Below are positions 32,757-42,392 of a stretch of 64,000 bases of DNA, in pieces (positions within the stretch are counted from its first letter, which is position 1; each line of letters begins with the position of its first letter). The notes under the pieces were generated by a model. It saw only the letters and a program-made list of their open reading frames with translations, had not been told where the DNA came from and did no database searches. The stretch lies in the NCBI GenBank assembly GCA_027618475.1, contig JAQCEJ010000005.1, positions 40,023 through 104,022 on the forward strand. The letters are read 5' to 3'. Origin of the DNA: Planctomycetota bacterium (GTDB lineage: Bacteria > Planctomycetota > Planctomycetia > Planctomycetales > Planctomycetaceae). The position numbers and the translations under genes are program-made.

Positions 32757-33902
32757 ATGCCGATGCACATCGAAGAACAGGGCCTCGTTTTCGACGCGAC
32801 GAATCGTCCGGCGAATGAAAGCGTGAATTGTTTTACCTGCTTACGACGGTTTTCATCGGGAGCACTCATCGCGTCATTTCAGTCCGGCGCACAAAAACAT
32901 GACCTCAAATCGACGACCCGATTGTGCCGGTCGGACGACGATGGCCGGCCGTGGACCGATCTCGGTGCACCGTTCGAGACCTCGTTCGGCGGTGTCCCCG
33001 GTTCGATCGCCGGTGGTGAGATTGTCGAACACGCCCCGGACCGCTGGCAGATGTTCACGACCTGGTTCGACCGCAGCGATCCCGAACGGCCGCTGTTCGA
33101 CCCGGTGACGCAGGGGGTGCTGCACGCCAAGCAGTTGTACTGCTGGTCGACTGATGAAGGGAAAACATGGAGCGGCTGGACCGAACTCCCCACGCCCGGA
33201 CTCACCGGAACCGCCATCTGCGGAACCGCCCTGCAATGGTCCGACGGCACGATCGGCTATGCGTTCGAAAGCTACAAGGAATTCGACGACCCCAACCCCG
33301 GTCGTCACGCTGCGTGGCTCGCGATCTCGACCGACAAAGGAGAGACCTTCCCGCACATTCATCTCGTTGCTCAACATCCCGAACACAAACTGTTTTATTG
33401 GGATCAGCGGCTCTGCCCCGGTAAAAATATCGGCGACTACTACGGTGCCTTCTGGACGCACGACCTCGAACAGCAGCAGGATCTCAACGTCCATTTCCGC
33501 AAGGGAAACATCAACGACAATTCGCGCCCGCACGAGCATACCAAAGCCACGAACATCACCGGTCAGATCGCCGCACCGCTGCTGCTCGACGACGGCCGCT
33601 TGCTGTTGTTCGTCGTCGACCGCATCAAGCCGCGCACGATGAGCCTGTGGGTCTCGCACGACGACGGCAAGACCTGGCCCGCCTCCGAACGGCTGGTCGT
33701 CCACAACCACGACGAACAAGGCCGGCTGTCGCAAGGGGATGCGAATGTCGATTTCAACGAATACTGGGACGACATGGCGAAATGGACCTTCGGCCACCCG
33801 GCCATCGTCGACCTCGGCAACAACACCGTCCTCGTCCTCTGGTACGCCGGCATACCGGGAAAGCTGAGCATTCACTGGGCACGAGTGAACGTCGCAGGGT
33901 AG
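32757..33902 (+). CDS. Sialidase-like BNR-repeat protein
   Basis: A 381-residue six-bladed propeller of the exo-alpha-sialidase-like superfamily. Asp-box-like repeats are STDEGKTWSGW, STDKGETFPHI and SHDDGKTWPAS, with LCRSDDDGRPWTDLG as a likely fourth. No signal peptide is visible, since the protein starts MPMHIEEQGLVFDATNRPAN, so it appears cytoplasmic or exported by another route. The Arg triad of true sialidases is not obvious, so it may act on another sugar or be a lyase-type relative. Start ATG 32757 is preceded by only a weak AAAGTG. A palindromic repeat separates it from gltA. Planctomycetes carry many such proteins, often in polysaccharide use. Confidence 0.85.
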   Translation: MPMHIEEQGLVFDATNRPANESVNCFTCLRRFSSGALIASFQSGAQKHDLKSTTRLCRSDDDGRPWTDLGAPFETSFGGVPGSIAGGEIVEHAPDRWQMFTTWFDRSDPERPLFDPVTQGVLHAKQLYCWSTDEGKTWSGWTELPTPGLTGTAICGTALQWSDGTIGYAFESYKEFDDPNPGRHAAWLAISTDKGETFPHIHLVAQHPEHKLFYWDQRLCPGKNIGDYYGAFWTHDLEQQQDLNVHFRKGNINDNSRPHEHTKATNITGQIAAPLLLDDGRLLLFVVDRIKPRTMSLWVSHDDGKTWPASERLVVHNHDEQGRLSQGDANVDFNEYWDDMAKWTFGHPAIVDLGNNTVLVLWYAGIPGKLSIHWARVNVAG

Positions 33903-33945
33903 TGTGGCTTTTCTCCCTCTCCCGCCTGAATGAAGAAAAACGTGT

Positions 33946-33970
33946 TTAGCCGCGACGCAACGCGGAGCGC
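33946..33970. repeat. Single diverged arm of the 32650 palindrome
   Basis: TTAGCCGCGACGCAACGCGG at 33946-33965 followed by AGCG matches one arm of the inverted repeat at 32650-32732 with one change. The region 33903-34102 holds no other feature that I can see apart from a CTCCCTCTCCC tract at 33913. Confidence 0.7.
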
Positions 33971-34102
33971 TAGCCGATGCGATGAGAGATTTTCCCACAC
34001 CGGCGCCGATTGTGTCGTAACAAGAAAGGGAAAGAGAAACAATTCTGTCTGCCGGTCACATTGTGCAATGATGTCATGTTCGATCAATCGTGAGCCGTTA
34101 TC

Positions 34103-35245
34103 ATGGAAACCGACCCCGAAGTTCGATCGGCTGAATTACCCGAATCCTCTACCCACCTGCGGTTCACAACGCGGCATGTCAGTTATGTCTTGATGATGTT
34201 GCTCACATCATATCTCGCCTGCGGACCCATGTTGCTGGCATGGCCGTTTCCGCATCAGCATCTCTCCGAATTTCAAAAGCTGATGTTACCGACGTACGGG
34301 GTCGTTCCCGGCGTCGTGGTCTTGCTCTTTTGGTCGGCGGTCTGGGGGATGGGATTCTACAAAGATGCTCTGGCCAAAGTCGTTGCAGGCGTGTTCGTGT
34401 TGATCGTAGGGCTACTGCTATACGGTCTCGTTCGCCCGGCTGTCAGTAGTGCGAGAGAACCGGCACGAACCACGCAATGCAGGAACAACCTCAAGCAAAT
34501 CAGTCTGGCTCTCAATCAATATCATGATCTCAATGGATCATTTCCACCGGCGTATATCGCCGATGACAACGGCAAACCGATGCACAGTTGGCGGGTGTTG
34601 CTTTTGCCGTATCTCGATGAAAAGAACCGTTACGACCAATACCATTTCGATGAACCGTGGGACAGCGCAAACAACCAGAAACTTGCCAAGCGAACTCCCG
34701 GCGCATACGCATGCCTCAGCACCATTCAAGGAATGGCGGATGATGTCGAGACGAGTTATCTCGCCGTCACCGGGCCGAAGACGATGTGGTCGGGCGATAA
34801 GGCTGTCACCTTGAACGACATCACCGACGGCCTGGCGAAGACGATCATGCTCATCGAACTTCCACAGCGCGCGGTCAACTGGATAGAGCCACGCGATATT
34901 TCAGTCGATGAAGCCGTCGTGCTGTTATCGTCGCTCGGTGCTCAAGACCATGAACGTCAATTCTTCAACGGTCATGTGATGTCTTGCGACAACGGCCCAG
35001 GGCAAATCCGCACCATTCCGGAGGGTTTACCGGCAGAGGCTTGGTCGGCTCTCTTTACCATCAACGCCGACGATCAGACGGAGGAGATCAAGAGTTTCGA
35101 GAATTGTATGATAAGCGATCGTTTCAAAAGCTACCGGATTTTGGCGTGGATCGGTTTTATGATTCTTGCATTATTGCCGCTGGCGTGGATTACTGATCCG
35201 CCATCAGAAGTCACCGCTGCCCTGCGGTTTGAACGTCGGCGTTAG
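34103..35245 (+). CDS. DUF1559-domain protein on a polytopic membrane anchor
   Basis: A 380-residue membrane protein. Helices lie at about 26-48, 66-84 and 91-110. After them follows a DUF1559-like domain: AREPARTTQCRNNLKQISLALNQYHDLNGSFPPAY, SWRVLLLPYLDEKNRYDQY and AKRTPGAYACLST, then TDGLAKTIMLIELPQ near residue 250. A last helix is at 347-366. In most planctomycete DUF1559 proteins a type IV pilin-like leader ([13 protein letters not shown]) precedes this domain, as in the gene at 40072-41069. Here it is absent and the domain hangs from a multi-helix anchor. The function of DUF1559 is unknown; pseudopilin-like or extracellular roles are presumed. Start ATG 34103 follows a weak site (GAGCC). 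Confidence 0.82.
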   Translation: METDPEVRSAELPESSTHLRFTTRHVSYVLMMLLTSYLACGPMLLAWPFPHQHLSEFQKLMLPTYGVVPGVVVLLFWSAVWGMGFYKDALAKVVAGVFVLIVGLLLYGLVRPAVSSAREPARTTQCRNNLKQISLALNQYHDLNGSFPPAYIADDNGKPMHSWRVLLLPYLDEKNRYDQYHFDEPWDSANNQKLAKRTPGAYACLSTIQGMADDVETSYLAVTGPKTMWSGDKAVTLNDITDGLAKTIMLIELPQRAVNWIEPRDISVDEAVVLLSSLGAQDHERQFFNGHVMSCDNGPGQIRTIPEGLPAEAWSALFTINADDQTEEIKSFENCMISDRFKSYRILAWIGFMILALLPLAWITDPPSEVTAALRFERRR

Positions 35246-35249
35246 TATA

Positions 35250-35302
35250 TCTCGCAGACCGACGCTACGACCTTGGTCCGGCCTCACAGAGGCCAGCTAC
35301 AA
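35250..35302. repeat. Dispersed GGCCTC-n-GAGGCC repeat, copy B
   Basis: Core GGCCTCACAGAGGCC at 35280-35294, preceded by CGACCTTGGTCC and followed by AGCTACAA, as in copies A and C. It fills the gap between convergent genes ending at 35245 and 35340. Confidence 0.8.
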
Positions 35303-35339
35303 AAGGCCACCGTTAAGGTCGAACTAATGGAAGCCACCC

Positions 35340-38300
35340 TCACTCCTTCGTAATCACCTCATCCAAATTCAAAATCACGTTCGCTACTGCAGCATAGGCA
35401 GCTAAGTCGACGTGATCTACATCCGTGGGGACGGGGGATTCGCCGATCTTTAATAACTCTTCGGCGGCGGCTTTGTCAGACTGGTAACGCTGTTGATGCC
35501 GCTCAAAACCTTTCACCAAGACACTCAATTCACGATCGTTCGGAAGGCGCGAGGTGGCCAGGCGGAAGGCGTACGTCAACCGCTCGGCGGGGGTCTCGCC
35601 CCCTTCACGCATAACTCTCGCCGCGAGAACTCGCGAGGCTTCGACGTACGTGATTTCGTTCATCAGCGTCAGCGCCTGCAGCGGTGTGTTCGTGCGCGTC
35701 TCGCGGACGATGCACGTTTCGCGGCCGGCGGCGTCGAACGTCATCATCGACGGCGGGGCGATCGTTCGCTTCCAAAACGTGTACATGCTGCGGCGATAGA
35801 GATCGGGACCGGTTCCCTGATCGTAATCGAGACCGGCGAGGTCTTTCCAGATACCTTCGGGCTGATACGGTTTCACCGACGGGCCGCCGACCCGTTCGAC
35901 AAGCAGGCCGCTGATTTCGAGTGCACTGTCGCGAATCATCTGAGCCGAGAGGCGGATGCGCGGGCCGCGCGCCAGAAGACGGTTATCGGGGTCGCGCTGC
36001 ACGAGTTCGGGGGTCGCCTTCGACGATTGCCGATAGGCGGCACTGGTGACAATCAGGCGTTGGATGTGTTTGATGTCCCAGCCGCTGCTGACAAATTCGG
36101 TAGCCAGCCAGTCGAGCAGATCGGGATGCACGGGCCATTCTCCCTGCGAACCGAAATCTTCGGTCGTCTTCACGAGGCCGAGACCGAAAAACTTTTGCCA
36201 CATGCGATTGACGGCGACGCGGGCCGTCAGAGGATGCCGCGGGTCGAGCAGCCAGTTCGCGAAATCGAGCCGATTGGTGGCGTTCGTTTTTGTAAATGTC
36301 GACAGTGCTTCGGGAACACCCGGTTCGACCTGTTCGCCCGGTTTGTCGTATTCGCCCCGATTGAGAATGAAGGCCGGTCGGGGTTCGGGAAGTTCCTGCA
36401 TTACCATCACCGAAGGAAATGCTTCAACCATGATTCGGCGCTGTTCATCGAGTGCCAAACGGCGATGCAAAAGTTCGCGAACCTCGGCAGGTGCATCAGA
36501 TTCGATCCAGCTTCGCATCAGTTTCGCCGACTGTCCGGAGGTTCGCTTGTCGGCGGGAATGGCAATGATCTCGGCGACAGTTTCGGGCGTCGAGAGAATC
36601 AGCACTTCTTCCGGCAACAGCAGGTTGCTGTAAATGCGAACGTCGTCGATCAAACCATGAAAGCGTGAATCGGGTCCGCCGCCCGCACCGATGCGCAGCG
36701 GGGCTTTGACGGCCTGCGATTGATTGAGGTTGTCGTACAGCGAAGTCAGCGTTGCCTTTTTTCCATTGATGTAGATGGTCATGCCGTCTGTCACGCGAAG
36801 GCCGTCGTACGTGGCGGAGACATGATACCATTGTCCCGGTTCGAGCTGTTCCTCGGTTTCGATGCGCATGGCGTCGTCCGACCAGCGCTGCGTGAAGTGA
36901 AACAGAATTTTTCCGTCATGTAAGTTCAGACCGTAGCCGCTTCCCTGATACTCGTCGTTCATGCGAGAGATAATTGTGCCGCTGTCGGTTTTTTGTGGAT
37001 AAATCCACGCGGCGATGGTGAAGCGGTCGAAGAACCCGAAGTCGGCGGTGTTGCCGCCGTCGAGATATTCATCGCCGTCGAATTGGATGGCATCGCCAAG
37101 TTTTCCCGGAACGAACGTGGCAGCGAGAGGAGTTTCGGGGGTGCTGGCCGTTGCGGCATCGGTGGCAGCGACTTTCGTTTCGGTCTTGTCGGCGTCAGCA
37201 TCGAGCTTCAATGTCGCAATCGACAGGTCGCTCTTGGTTTCGTCACCGCTACGGTTGGTGGCGACGCCGGTGTAAAACGTCTCGGGCATCGAGGTCGGGT
37301 CGCCGAGGTTTTTCAGTCCGCCGTCGAGCGGGTAATGCCCGTGCAAATGATCGGTCGGAATCCAGTCTTTGGATGCACCGCCGGCGTTCGTCGCGACCAC
37401 TTTTTCCCAATCCAAGAGTGCGAGTTCACGAGAGCCTCGCTGACTGTCCCATTCCTCGACGACGGTGCGTATGGTTTGGTCGAGCTGCGCGAGCACCTGT
37501 TGTTGATGCGGCGTCGGGGCCGGAATATACGGCGGCGAGTTCCCATACTTCAGTGCCCGCCCTTTTTCGGGAATGCTGTTGAAGAAGGCAAACATCCGAT
37601 AAAAATCGCGCTGCGTGAGCGCATCGAACTTGTGATCGTGACAGCGGCAACAGCCCATTGTCAGGCCCAGCCAGACGGTCGACGTCGTTTCGATGCGGTC
37701 GACGACATACTCGACGGCGTATTCTTCAGGGACGATTCCTCCCTCGGCGTTGCCGCGATGATTGCGATTGAAACCGGTAGCGATCAGCTGATCGAGTGTC
37801 GGATTGGGGAGCAAATCGCCGGCGATCTGCTCGCGGGTGAAGCGATCGAACGGCATGTTCGCGTTGTACGCATTGATGACGTAGTCGCGCCAGCGCCACA
37901 TTTCCCGTTCGCCATCGGTCTGATATCCGTTGGTATCGGCGTAGCGGGCTCCGTCGAGCCAGCGTGTCGCCTGACGCTCACCGAAACGAGGGGAAGCGAA
38001 CAATCGATCGACGACTCGTTCGTACGCATCGGGCGAATCATCGGCGAGAAAATTATCGATTTCCTCTATTGTCGGAGGCAAACCGGTCAGATCGAGCGTC
38101 ACCCGGCGGATGAGCGATGCTTTGTCTGCCGGTGGAGAGGGGGTCAATCCTTCCCGTTCCAGTCGCGAAAGAATAAAACGGTCGAGCGGAGTAGCGGCCC
38201 AGCCCGACAGTTCGATCGTCGGCACTTCGGGACGAATCGGTGCAATCATCGACCAGTGTTCCTGCCATTCGGCTCCCTGGTCGATCCATTGTCTGATCGT

Positions 38301-38708
38301 CTCGATCTGCTCGGGAGTCAACGACTTTCCCGAATCGGCGGGAGGCATCCGCATATCGGGATCGTTCGACGTGATGCGGGCGAAGAGTTCGCTCGCATTG
38401 GCATCACCCGCCACAAGAGGTCGCTTGCCGTCGTGTTCGGCAAACGCCGACTCCTGTTGATCGAGTTGCAACTCAGCCTGCCGTTGTTTCTCATCCGGTC
38501 CATGACACTGGAAGCAGTTGTCGGACAAAATCGGCCGTACATCGCGGTTGAAGAGAATCGCAGAACGGGCCGGTTTTGCAGGCTCGTCGGCGGCGATTTC
38601 AACAACGGGAAATACTCCCGCGACCGACAACCAAACACCGGTGCGAAGTATAACGTAATACAAAGAGTCGAAAGTCCATCGAGACGGTTTCACGTAAAAA
38701 CCTCGCAT
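35340..38708 (-). CDS. PSD1 / planctomycete cytochrome-c (DUF1549-DUF1553) protein with LamG domain
   Basis: A 1122-residue exported protein. ATG 38708 gives a long N-terminus with a membrane/signal helix near 17-37 (LYYVILRTGVWLSVAGVF). A longer frame starting at TTG 38801 is less likely. The N-terminal PSCyt1 domain has a heme site CFQCH in SDNCFQCHGPDEKQRQAEL. DUF1549 follows (ATPLDRFILSRLEREGLTPS, RRVTLDLTGLPPT). At about 500-740 lies a LamG/concanavalin-like domain (YLDGGNTADFGFFDRFTIAA, YHVSATYDGL). The C-terminal PSD1/DUF1553 domain is next (TARVAVNRMWQKFFG, GPRIRLSAQMIRDSALEISG, TPLQALTLMNEITYVEAS). These proteins are planctomycete hallmarks, thought to take part in outer-envelope electron transfer or polysaccharide breakdown, but are not proven. 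The usual DUF1501 partner gene is not next to it. Confidence 0.93.
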   Translation of the reverse strand: MRGFYVKPSRWTFDSLYYVILRTGVWLSVAGVFPVVEIAADEPAKPARSAILFNRDVRPILSDNCFQCHGPDEKQRQAELQLDQQESAFAEHDGKRPLVAGDANASELFARITSNDPDMRMPPADSGKSLTPEQIETIRQWIDQGAEWQEHWSMIAPIRPEVPTIELSGWAATPLDRFILSRLEREGLTPSPPADKASLIRRVTLDLTGLPPTIEEIDNFLADDSPDAYERVVDRLFASPRFGERQATRWLDGARYADTNGYQTDGEREMWRWRDYVINAYNANMPFDRFTREQIAGDLLPNPTLDQLIATGFNRNHRGNAEGGIVPEEYAVEYVVDRIETTSTVWLGLTMGCCRCHDHKFDALTQRDFYRMFAFFNSIPEKGRALKYGNSPPYIPAPTPHQQQVLAQLDQTIRTVVEEWDSQRGSRELALLDWEKVVATNAGGASKDWIPTDHLHGHYPLDGGLKNLGDPTSMPETFYTGVATNRSGDETKSDLSIATLKLDADADKTETKVAATDAATASTPETPLAATFVPGKLGDAIQFDGDEYLDGGNTADFGFFDRFTIAAWIYPQKTDSGTIISRMNDEYQGSGYGLNLHDGKILFHFTQRWSDDAMRIETEEQLEPGQWYHVSATYDGLRVTDGMTIYINGKKATLTSLYDNLNQSQAVKAPLRIGAGGGPDSRFHGLIDDVRIYSNLLLPEEVLILSTPETVAEIIAIPADKRTSGQSAKLMRSWIESDAPAEVRELLHRRLALDEQRRIMVEAFPSVMVMQELPEPRPAFILNRGEYDKPGEQVEPGVPEALSTFTKTNATNRLDFANWLLDPRHPLTARVAVNRMWQKFFGLGLVKTTEDFGSQGEWPVHPDLLDWLATEFVSSGWDIKHIQRLIVTSAAYRQSSKATPELVQRDPDNRLLARGPRIRLSAQMIRDSALEISGLLVERVGGPSVKPYQPEGIWKDLAGLDYDQGTGPDLYRRSMYTFWKRTIAPPSMMTFDAAGRETCIVRETRTNTPLQALTLMNEITYVEASRVLAARVMREGGETPAERLTYAFRLATSRLPNDRELSVLVKGFERHQQRYQSDKAAAEELLKIGESPVPTDVDHVDLAAYAAVANVILNLDEVITKE

Positions 38709-38912
38709 AAATGGATCGCATGAGCGAAAGATCAATCCGGAAGATGCTCCTCGGCATCGTTTCCCTCTTACGATTGTGCAAAACGACGTACAGGGGGTCA
38801 AGGGAGAGGTTGGTAAAGGCTGAAGGCTGAGTCAGAATCGTCCTTTTTTGCTCACCCGAAATGTCGGTGAGGAAGCTGACGAACGTGCTGGTTCGTAGAA
38901 AGGGGAAACGCC

Positions 38913-39407
38913 ATGAATTCCGACAGGCTGAGTGTGGAAAGCGCTGAACCACCGAGATTCCGCGCGGGGAGAATGGCGCTCGTACTATTCGCCTTAATCG
39001 CAATGACCGGGGGCATTGTCTGGCGTTTTGACCTGCTCTCGACAGGAAGTTCTCGGTTGCCCGAAAACTCCATTATGGTGATCAAGCCGTATCGATACGA
39101 AGGAACCTGGGTGTTCGATGATGAGAGCACCGGCCTGGTCCGCGAACCCTTTGTCGCGGGGGTGCCGGAGATGATTGACGCCCTCGTGTCGGACATCCCG
39201 CACGCCGACGAGGGATTTCGCCTGCTCTTCTCGGCTCGGGCGTTTCCGGGTCATCAGAAAAAACTGAGCTGGCTCCGGGGGGACGCCGGAGGCAATTATT
39301 ACGAACTCGACGACCCGAAAATGGAAGGGTGGATCTGCCCGGCGATGTTCAAATACTACGAGACCGCGCCGCAAGAGTTATTCGTCAAAGCCGAACCGAT
39401 CGATTAA
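38913..39407 (+). CDS. Membrane-anchored protein, DUF6717-like
   Basis: A 164-residue protein with one N-terminal membrane helix (RMALVLFALIAMTGGIVWRF, residues 20-39) and a soluble part VIKPYRYEGTWVFDDESTGL, REPFVAGVPEMIDALVSDIP and FRLLFSARAFPGHQKKLSWL. This resembles the family I know as DUF6717, whose function is unknown. That family name is from memory and should be checked. Start ATG 38913 follows GGGGAAACGCC. The gene is divergent from the PSD1 gene and convergent with a lipoprotein gene, with a hairpin between them. Confidence 0.7.
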   Translation: MNSDRLSVESAEPPRFRAGRMALVLFALIAMTGGIVWRFDLLSTGSSRLPENSIMVIKPYRYEGTWVFDDESTGLVREPFVAGVPEMIDALVSDIPHADEGFRLLFSARAFPGHQKKLSWLRGDAGGNYYELDDPKMEGWICPAMFKYYETAPQELFVKAEPID

Positions 39408-39445
39408 TACCGATCGGCAATTTCATCGCAAACGAAATCAGCAGC

Positions 39446-39478
39446 TGCGGCGTCTTGCCAAGATGACAAGACGCCGCA
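39446..39478. terminator. Hairpin between convergent genes
   Basis: TGCGGCGTCTTG (39446-39457) and CAAGACGCCGCA (39467-39478) form a perfect 12-base stem with a 9-base loop. There is no T-run on either side, so Rho-independent termination would be weak. Its place between two convergent stop codons suggests a shared end. Confidence 0.55.
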
Positions 39479-39488
39479 AACAACCGAA

Positions 39489-39956
39489 TTACTTCAGGTC
39501 AAAATCGTGCGTGTTGTCGCCGACCATGACTTTCGCAGTGAGACCAGACGTTTGCTGGCCGAGATATTGAATCGGCACCGATTTCATCACTTTCTCAGCA
39601 TCGGTTCCGATTTGAGCCGGTGAGATGTTAAACGTGATAAACACATCGTAGAGTCCGGCGGGAATCGGCCCTTCCAGCGAGTAGGTTCCGTCGGCGTTCA
39701 GATCGCCGCTGGCTCCCGAACCTCCCTCGTGGGAAATATAATTCACCCGTCCTTCGACGAGGGGCGATCCCTGAATCGTCACTTTGCCTATCGCTTCTCC
39801 CATCGGAACGACTTCGCTTCCATCACCACAACCGGCCAGCATGACGAAGGGAAAAACCATCAGGCCGCACAGCAGCACTCCTTTTGCCTCCGACAACAAG
39901 CGTGTCAAACCGATCGCCATTGAATTCGGCAGTCGACGACTTGAACGAGATACCAT
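39489..39956 (-). CDS. Small lipoprotein, carboxypeptidase-regulatory-like domain
   Basis: A 155-residue lipoprotein. The leader ends in LAGC (about residues 43-46), so the mature protein is lipid-anchored at Cys46. The mature part is a transthyretin-like beta domain: GEAIGKVTIQGSPLVEGRVN, LNADGTYSLEGPIPAGLYDVFI and VGDNTHDFDLK. Planctomycetes carry many such short lipoproteins, often next to DUF1559 genes, and here it follows the DUF1559 gene at 40072-41069 by 115 bases in the same direction. GGAG precedes ATG 39956. A decayed relative is at 41800-42184. The function is unknown. Confidence 0.82.
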   Translation of the reverse strand: MVSRSSRRLPNSMAIGLTRLLSEAKGVLLCGLMVFPFVMLAGCGDGSEVVPMGEAIGKVTIQGSPLVEGRVNYISHEGGSGASGDLNADGTYSLEGPIPAGLYDVFITFNISPAQIGTDAEKVMKSVPIQYLGQQTSGLTAKVMVGDNTHDFDLK

Positions 39957-40071
39957 GAAAAACTCCAGATCGATCTATGAGGGTTAACAAACCTCCGGCC
40001 GATGCACGTCAGAGGCACATCGACCGGAGCGTTGTAAAATTCTTGTTGTTCTCTTCCACAATTATCGCGGT

Positions 40072-41069
40072 TTAGAAATCGCCGAGAAGTTGCCCGTCGT
40101 TAATCGTGCCTAACCGGAGCAGCGTGGTCAGGTCGAGATTACTGGAGATAAACCGGACCGATCCGTCGGTGAGCAGAACATGGACGCCCCCGGCATGGTA
40201 TGACGTCAGCGGACCGTTGTTAAATCCCGATCCCGAATACGGTGGTGCCGTTTGGGGATTGGGTGAGTAGCGAATCGTCACGACTCCCCCTCCACCATAA
40301 CCCGATCCGCCGCCGAGAAACGGCCCGCGGGGTCCCGCCCAGCCACCGGACAGATTTTTGCGATAATCGACGCCGGCAATCTCACCCGAGTCTTCCCCGA
40401 CAATAATGGTATTGGACGTTCCATCAGAACAGTCTCTGATCAAACTTGCATTGCCGATCTGCAACATCCCGTTCTGCCCCATCACTCCATAAGACGTATT
40501 GTCGACGGCGTTGTCGCTAAACGGCGATACAGCGGCGTATGCTCCTCCGATGCCGACATAATCCATCGTCATACCGAGATCGGGTGCGGTCTGGCCTGGC
40601 GAGATGCCGTTAGCCGTTCCTGCGAAAAAGCACTCTGTACGCTGGAGGGACATTTGTAAGGGGGAACCAATGCATTGTTCAGGGCGGCGTTCGAACCGAC
40701 ACCGGTCCCATACCCACCGTCACCCGTCCAGCCGTTGTACGTGTTGTAGCCGCGACCGTTGGCCGGTGTCTGGGTCAGATTGTTGTAAAGGTTTCCCTGA
40801 TCGAGGTATGGCAGAATCGAGGCGCGCCAGTTCGCCTGATAGATCGGGTACTGAGCACCAATCGGAAACGTGAGAAACGAATCCAGATAGTTGTGCAATG
40901 CCAGACCGATTTGCTTCATATGATTGCGGCATTGCGTACGCCTGGCCGCTTCGCGAGCCTGCTGTACTGCGGGCAACAGCAAAGCAATGAGTACGGCGAT
41001 GATCGCGATCACCACCAACAGTTCAATCAATGTAAACCCTCGACGTTTCACGTTCACGAAATTCTCCAT
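40072..41069 (-). pseudogene. DUF1559 prepilin-like protein, frameshifted
   Basis: The first half (from ATG 41069) has the type IV prepilin-like leader [20 protein letters not shown] followed by [20 protein letters not shown] and [20 protein letters not shown], typical of DUF1559. It runs to [10 protein letters not shown] and then loses sense. The second half continues in another frame from [13 protein letters not shown] to the normal ending TSYHAGGVHVLLTDGSVRFI ... LLRLGTINDGQLLGDF. Adding one T, on the coding strand, to the run at 40625-40629 restores a 332-residue protein. If real, the gene is inactive. If the base is a sequencing error, the protein is a complete, pilin-like exported protein. 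It lies upstream of the lipoprotein gene 39489-39956. Confidence 0.85.
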
Positions 41070-41790
41070 TCAAGTTCGAACTACAGATTAATGAACCAAC
41101 AATGGCCCGCGGTATCGATCATCGCGCGATAGACCCGTTCGGCATGCTCCGACCGTGCAGTGAAGCAACACTCCGAAACGTGATTCGTGTTGGGTGGTGA
41201 TTCGGCGGGAAATGTAACCGGGATTCGGCGATCAGTTGGCGTGATAAAATTGATATTTCAAGGCTGGTATGGTGAGGCTGGAGGTAAAACGGGGGATGAC
41301 ATCAGCAGGACAGCATCGATTCTACTCGTGAGCGATAACACGCTGTCGAAGTCCATCGTAAGTTAACCCCAATAATTGCAGGTAACCCATGATCATTCAA
41401 CAAAAAAAATGTCGCATTTCGGAAAATTCCCGACCTTATGTGTGTGCGGACGAAATACAACCATTGTTTGGGACGTTATTCAGGTGAAAGTAATAGCCAA
41501 AGGAAAATCATGCCACTGTGAGATAAATTACGGCTTTTCGAGAATAAACCCCACTGCATGTTGGGATTGAGCGAAGAAATATCTCTTGATTTCAGGTGGC
41601 AATTAATGTTTCGACACGAACGTAAGCTTTATTATCTGTTAAGTTCAAAATCGTCGGGTGCACCACATAGACTCGTGATTGCACACATAGCGGGCAATCT
41701 CGTCGTTGGCAGCGAATGCGATGCGTACGTCTCTCTATTCACAGCCGTTTGCTGATGCACGCGTGTTATCGGCGTCTGACGTGTTTCTCA
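41070..41790. other. Intergenic, no gene seen
   Basis: About 700 bases upstream of the DUF1559 gene. From about 41350 to 41720 it looks AT-rich. Short frames exist but have no recognised feature or ribosome-binding site. It adjoins a decayed lipoprotein gene. Confidence 0.45.
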
Positions 41791-41799
41791 CGGGGCGTG

Positions 41800-42184
41800 G
41801 CGATGGTGACGCCGGCTTCGTGACGGATCCCGGCAGCGGGACCGTGACTGACGAAAGGGCTCCGTTGACAAGCGAGAAGGTGACCTTCAAATCCGTCGAA
41901 ACTCAAAACGTGCCGCCCGGCGGAAGGAACGATCGGTTTCGATGGTTCGTTTACCTTCTCCCCCTCTCAAGAGGGGGAGGGAGCACCTCCCGGAGAATAC
42001 AAATTCACCGTCGTTTCATTTTCCGAGAATTCAGGCGTCCTGGAGTACGACAAAGGACTCGGGATTGGTGGCGCATCGGCTATTCCCACCAAATACAACG
42101 ACCCCACGACGCCGGAGCTCAAGCAGACCGTCGAGTCCGGCAAGTCCCTCAGCAACGTTACGTGGAACTCAATGACGAATAACG
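41800..42184 (+). pseudogene. Decayed lipoprotein of the carboxypeptidase-regulatory-like family
   Basis: Reading across frames gives GSGTVTDERAPLTSEKVTF, then in another frame GFDGSFTFSPSQEGEGAPPG, EYKFTVVSFSENSGVLEYDK and IPTKYNDPTTPELKQTVESG. This is the domain order of the small planctomycete lipoproteins seen intact at 39489-39956. At least one frameshift lies near 41930. No signal peptide or lipobox is left upstream, and the end is not clean. Confidence 0.6.
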
Positions 42185-42392
42185 CCCAGCGGCTTCATCG
42201 GAAGAGGTGTGCATGAACATCGCTCATGCTGCCTGTCCGGTTATGGTTTGGCAGTGCGTCGTTCATGCCCGACGATTCGCGTCGATCTCGATGAGCAGGG
42301 GGGCAACGTCTGAAAAACAGACGGCCCCGGTTCCCGCCGCATCGCACCGCTTCAAGCGGGCGAATCATTTTCCCTCTGAAAATCGCAGCGGC

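Noticed and set aside
32757..33902. Signal peptide on the sialidase-like protein
   Set aside because: The N-terminus is polar (MPMHIEEQGLVFDATNRPAN), and no upstream in-frame extension gives a hydrophobic segment.
36993..38723. Long open frame on the plus strand (576 codons) opposite the PSD1 protein gene
   Set aside because: It is antisense to a gene with clear domains in order. The frame has no motif or ribosome-binding site. Long antisense frames are expected in GC-rich genes with strong codon bias.
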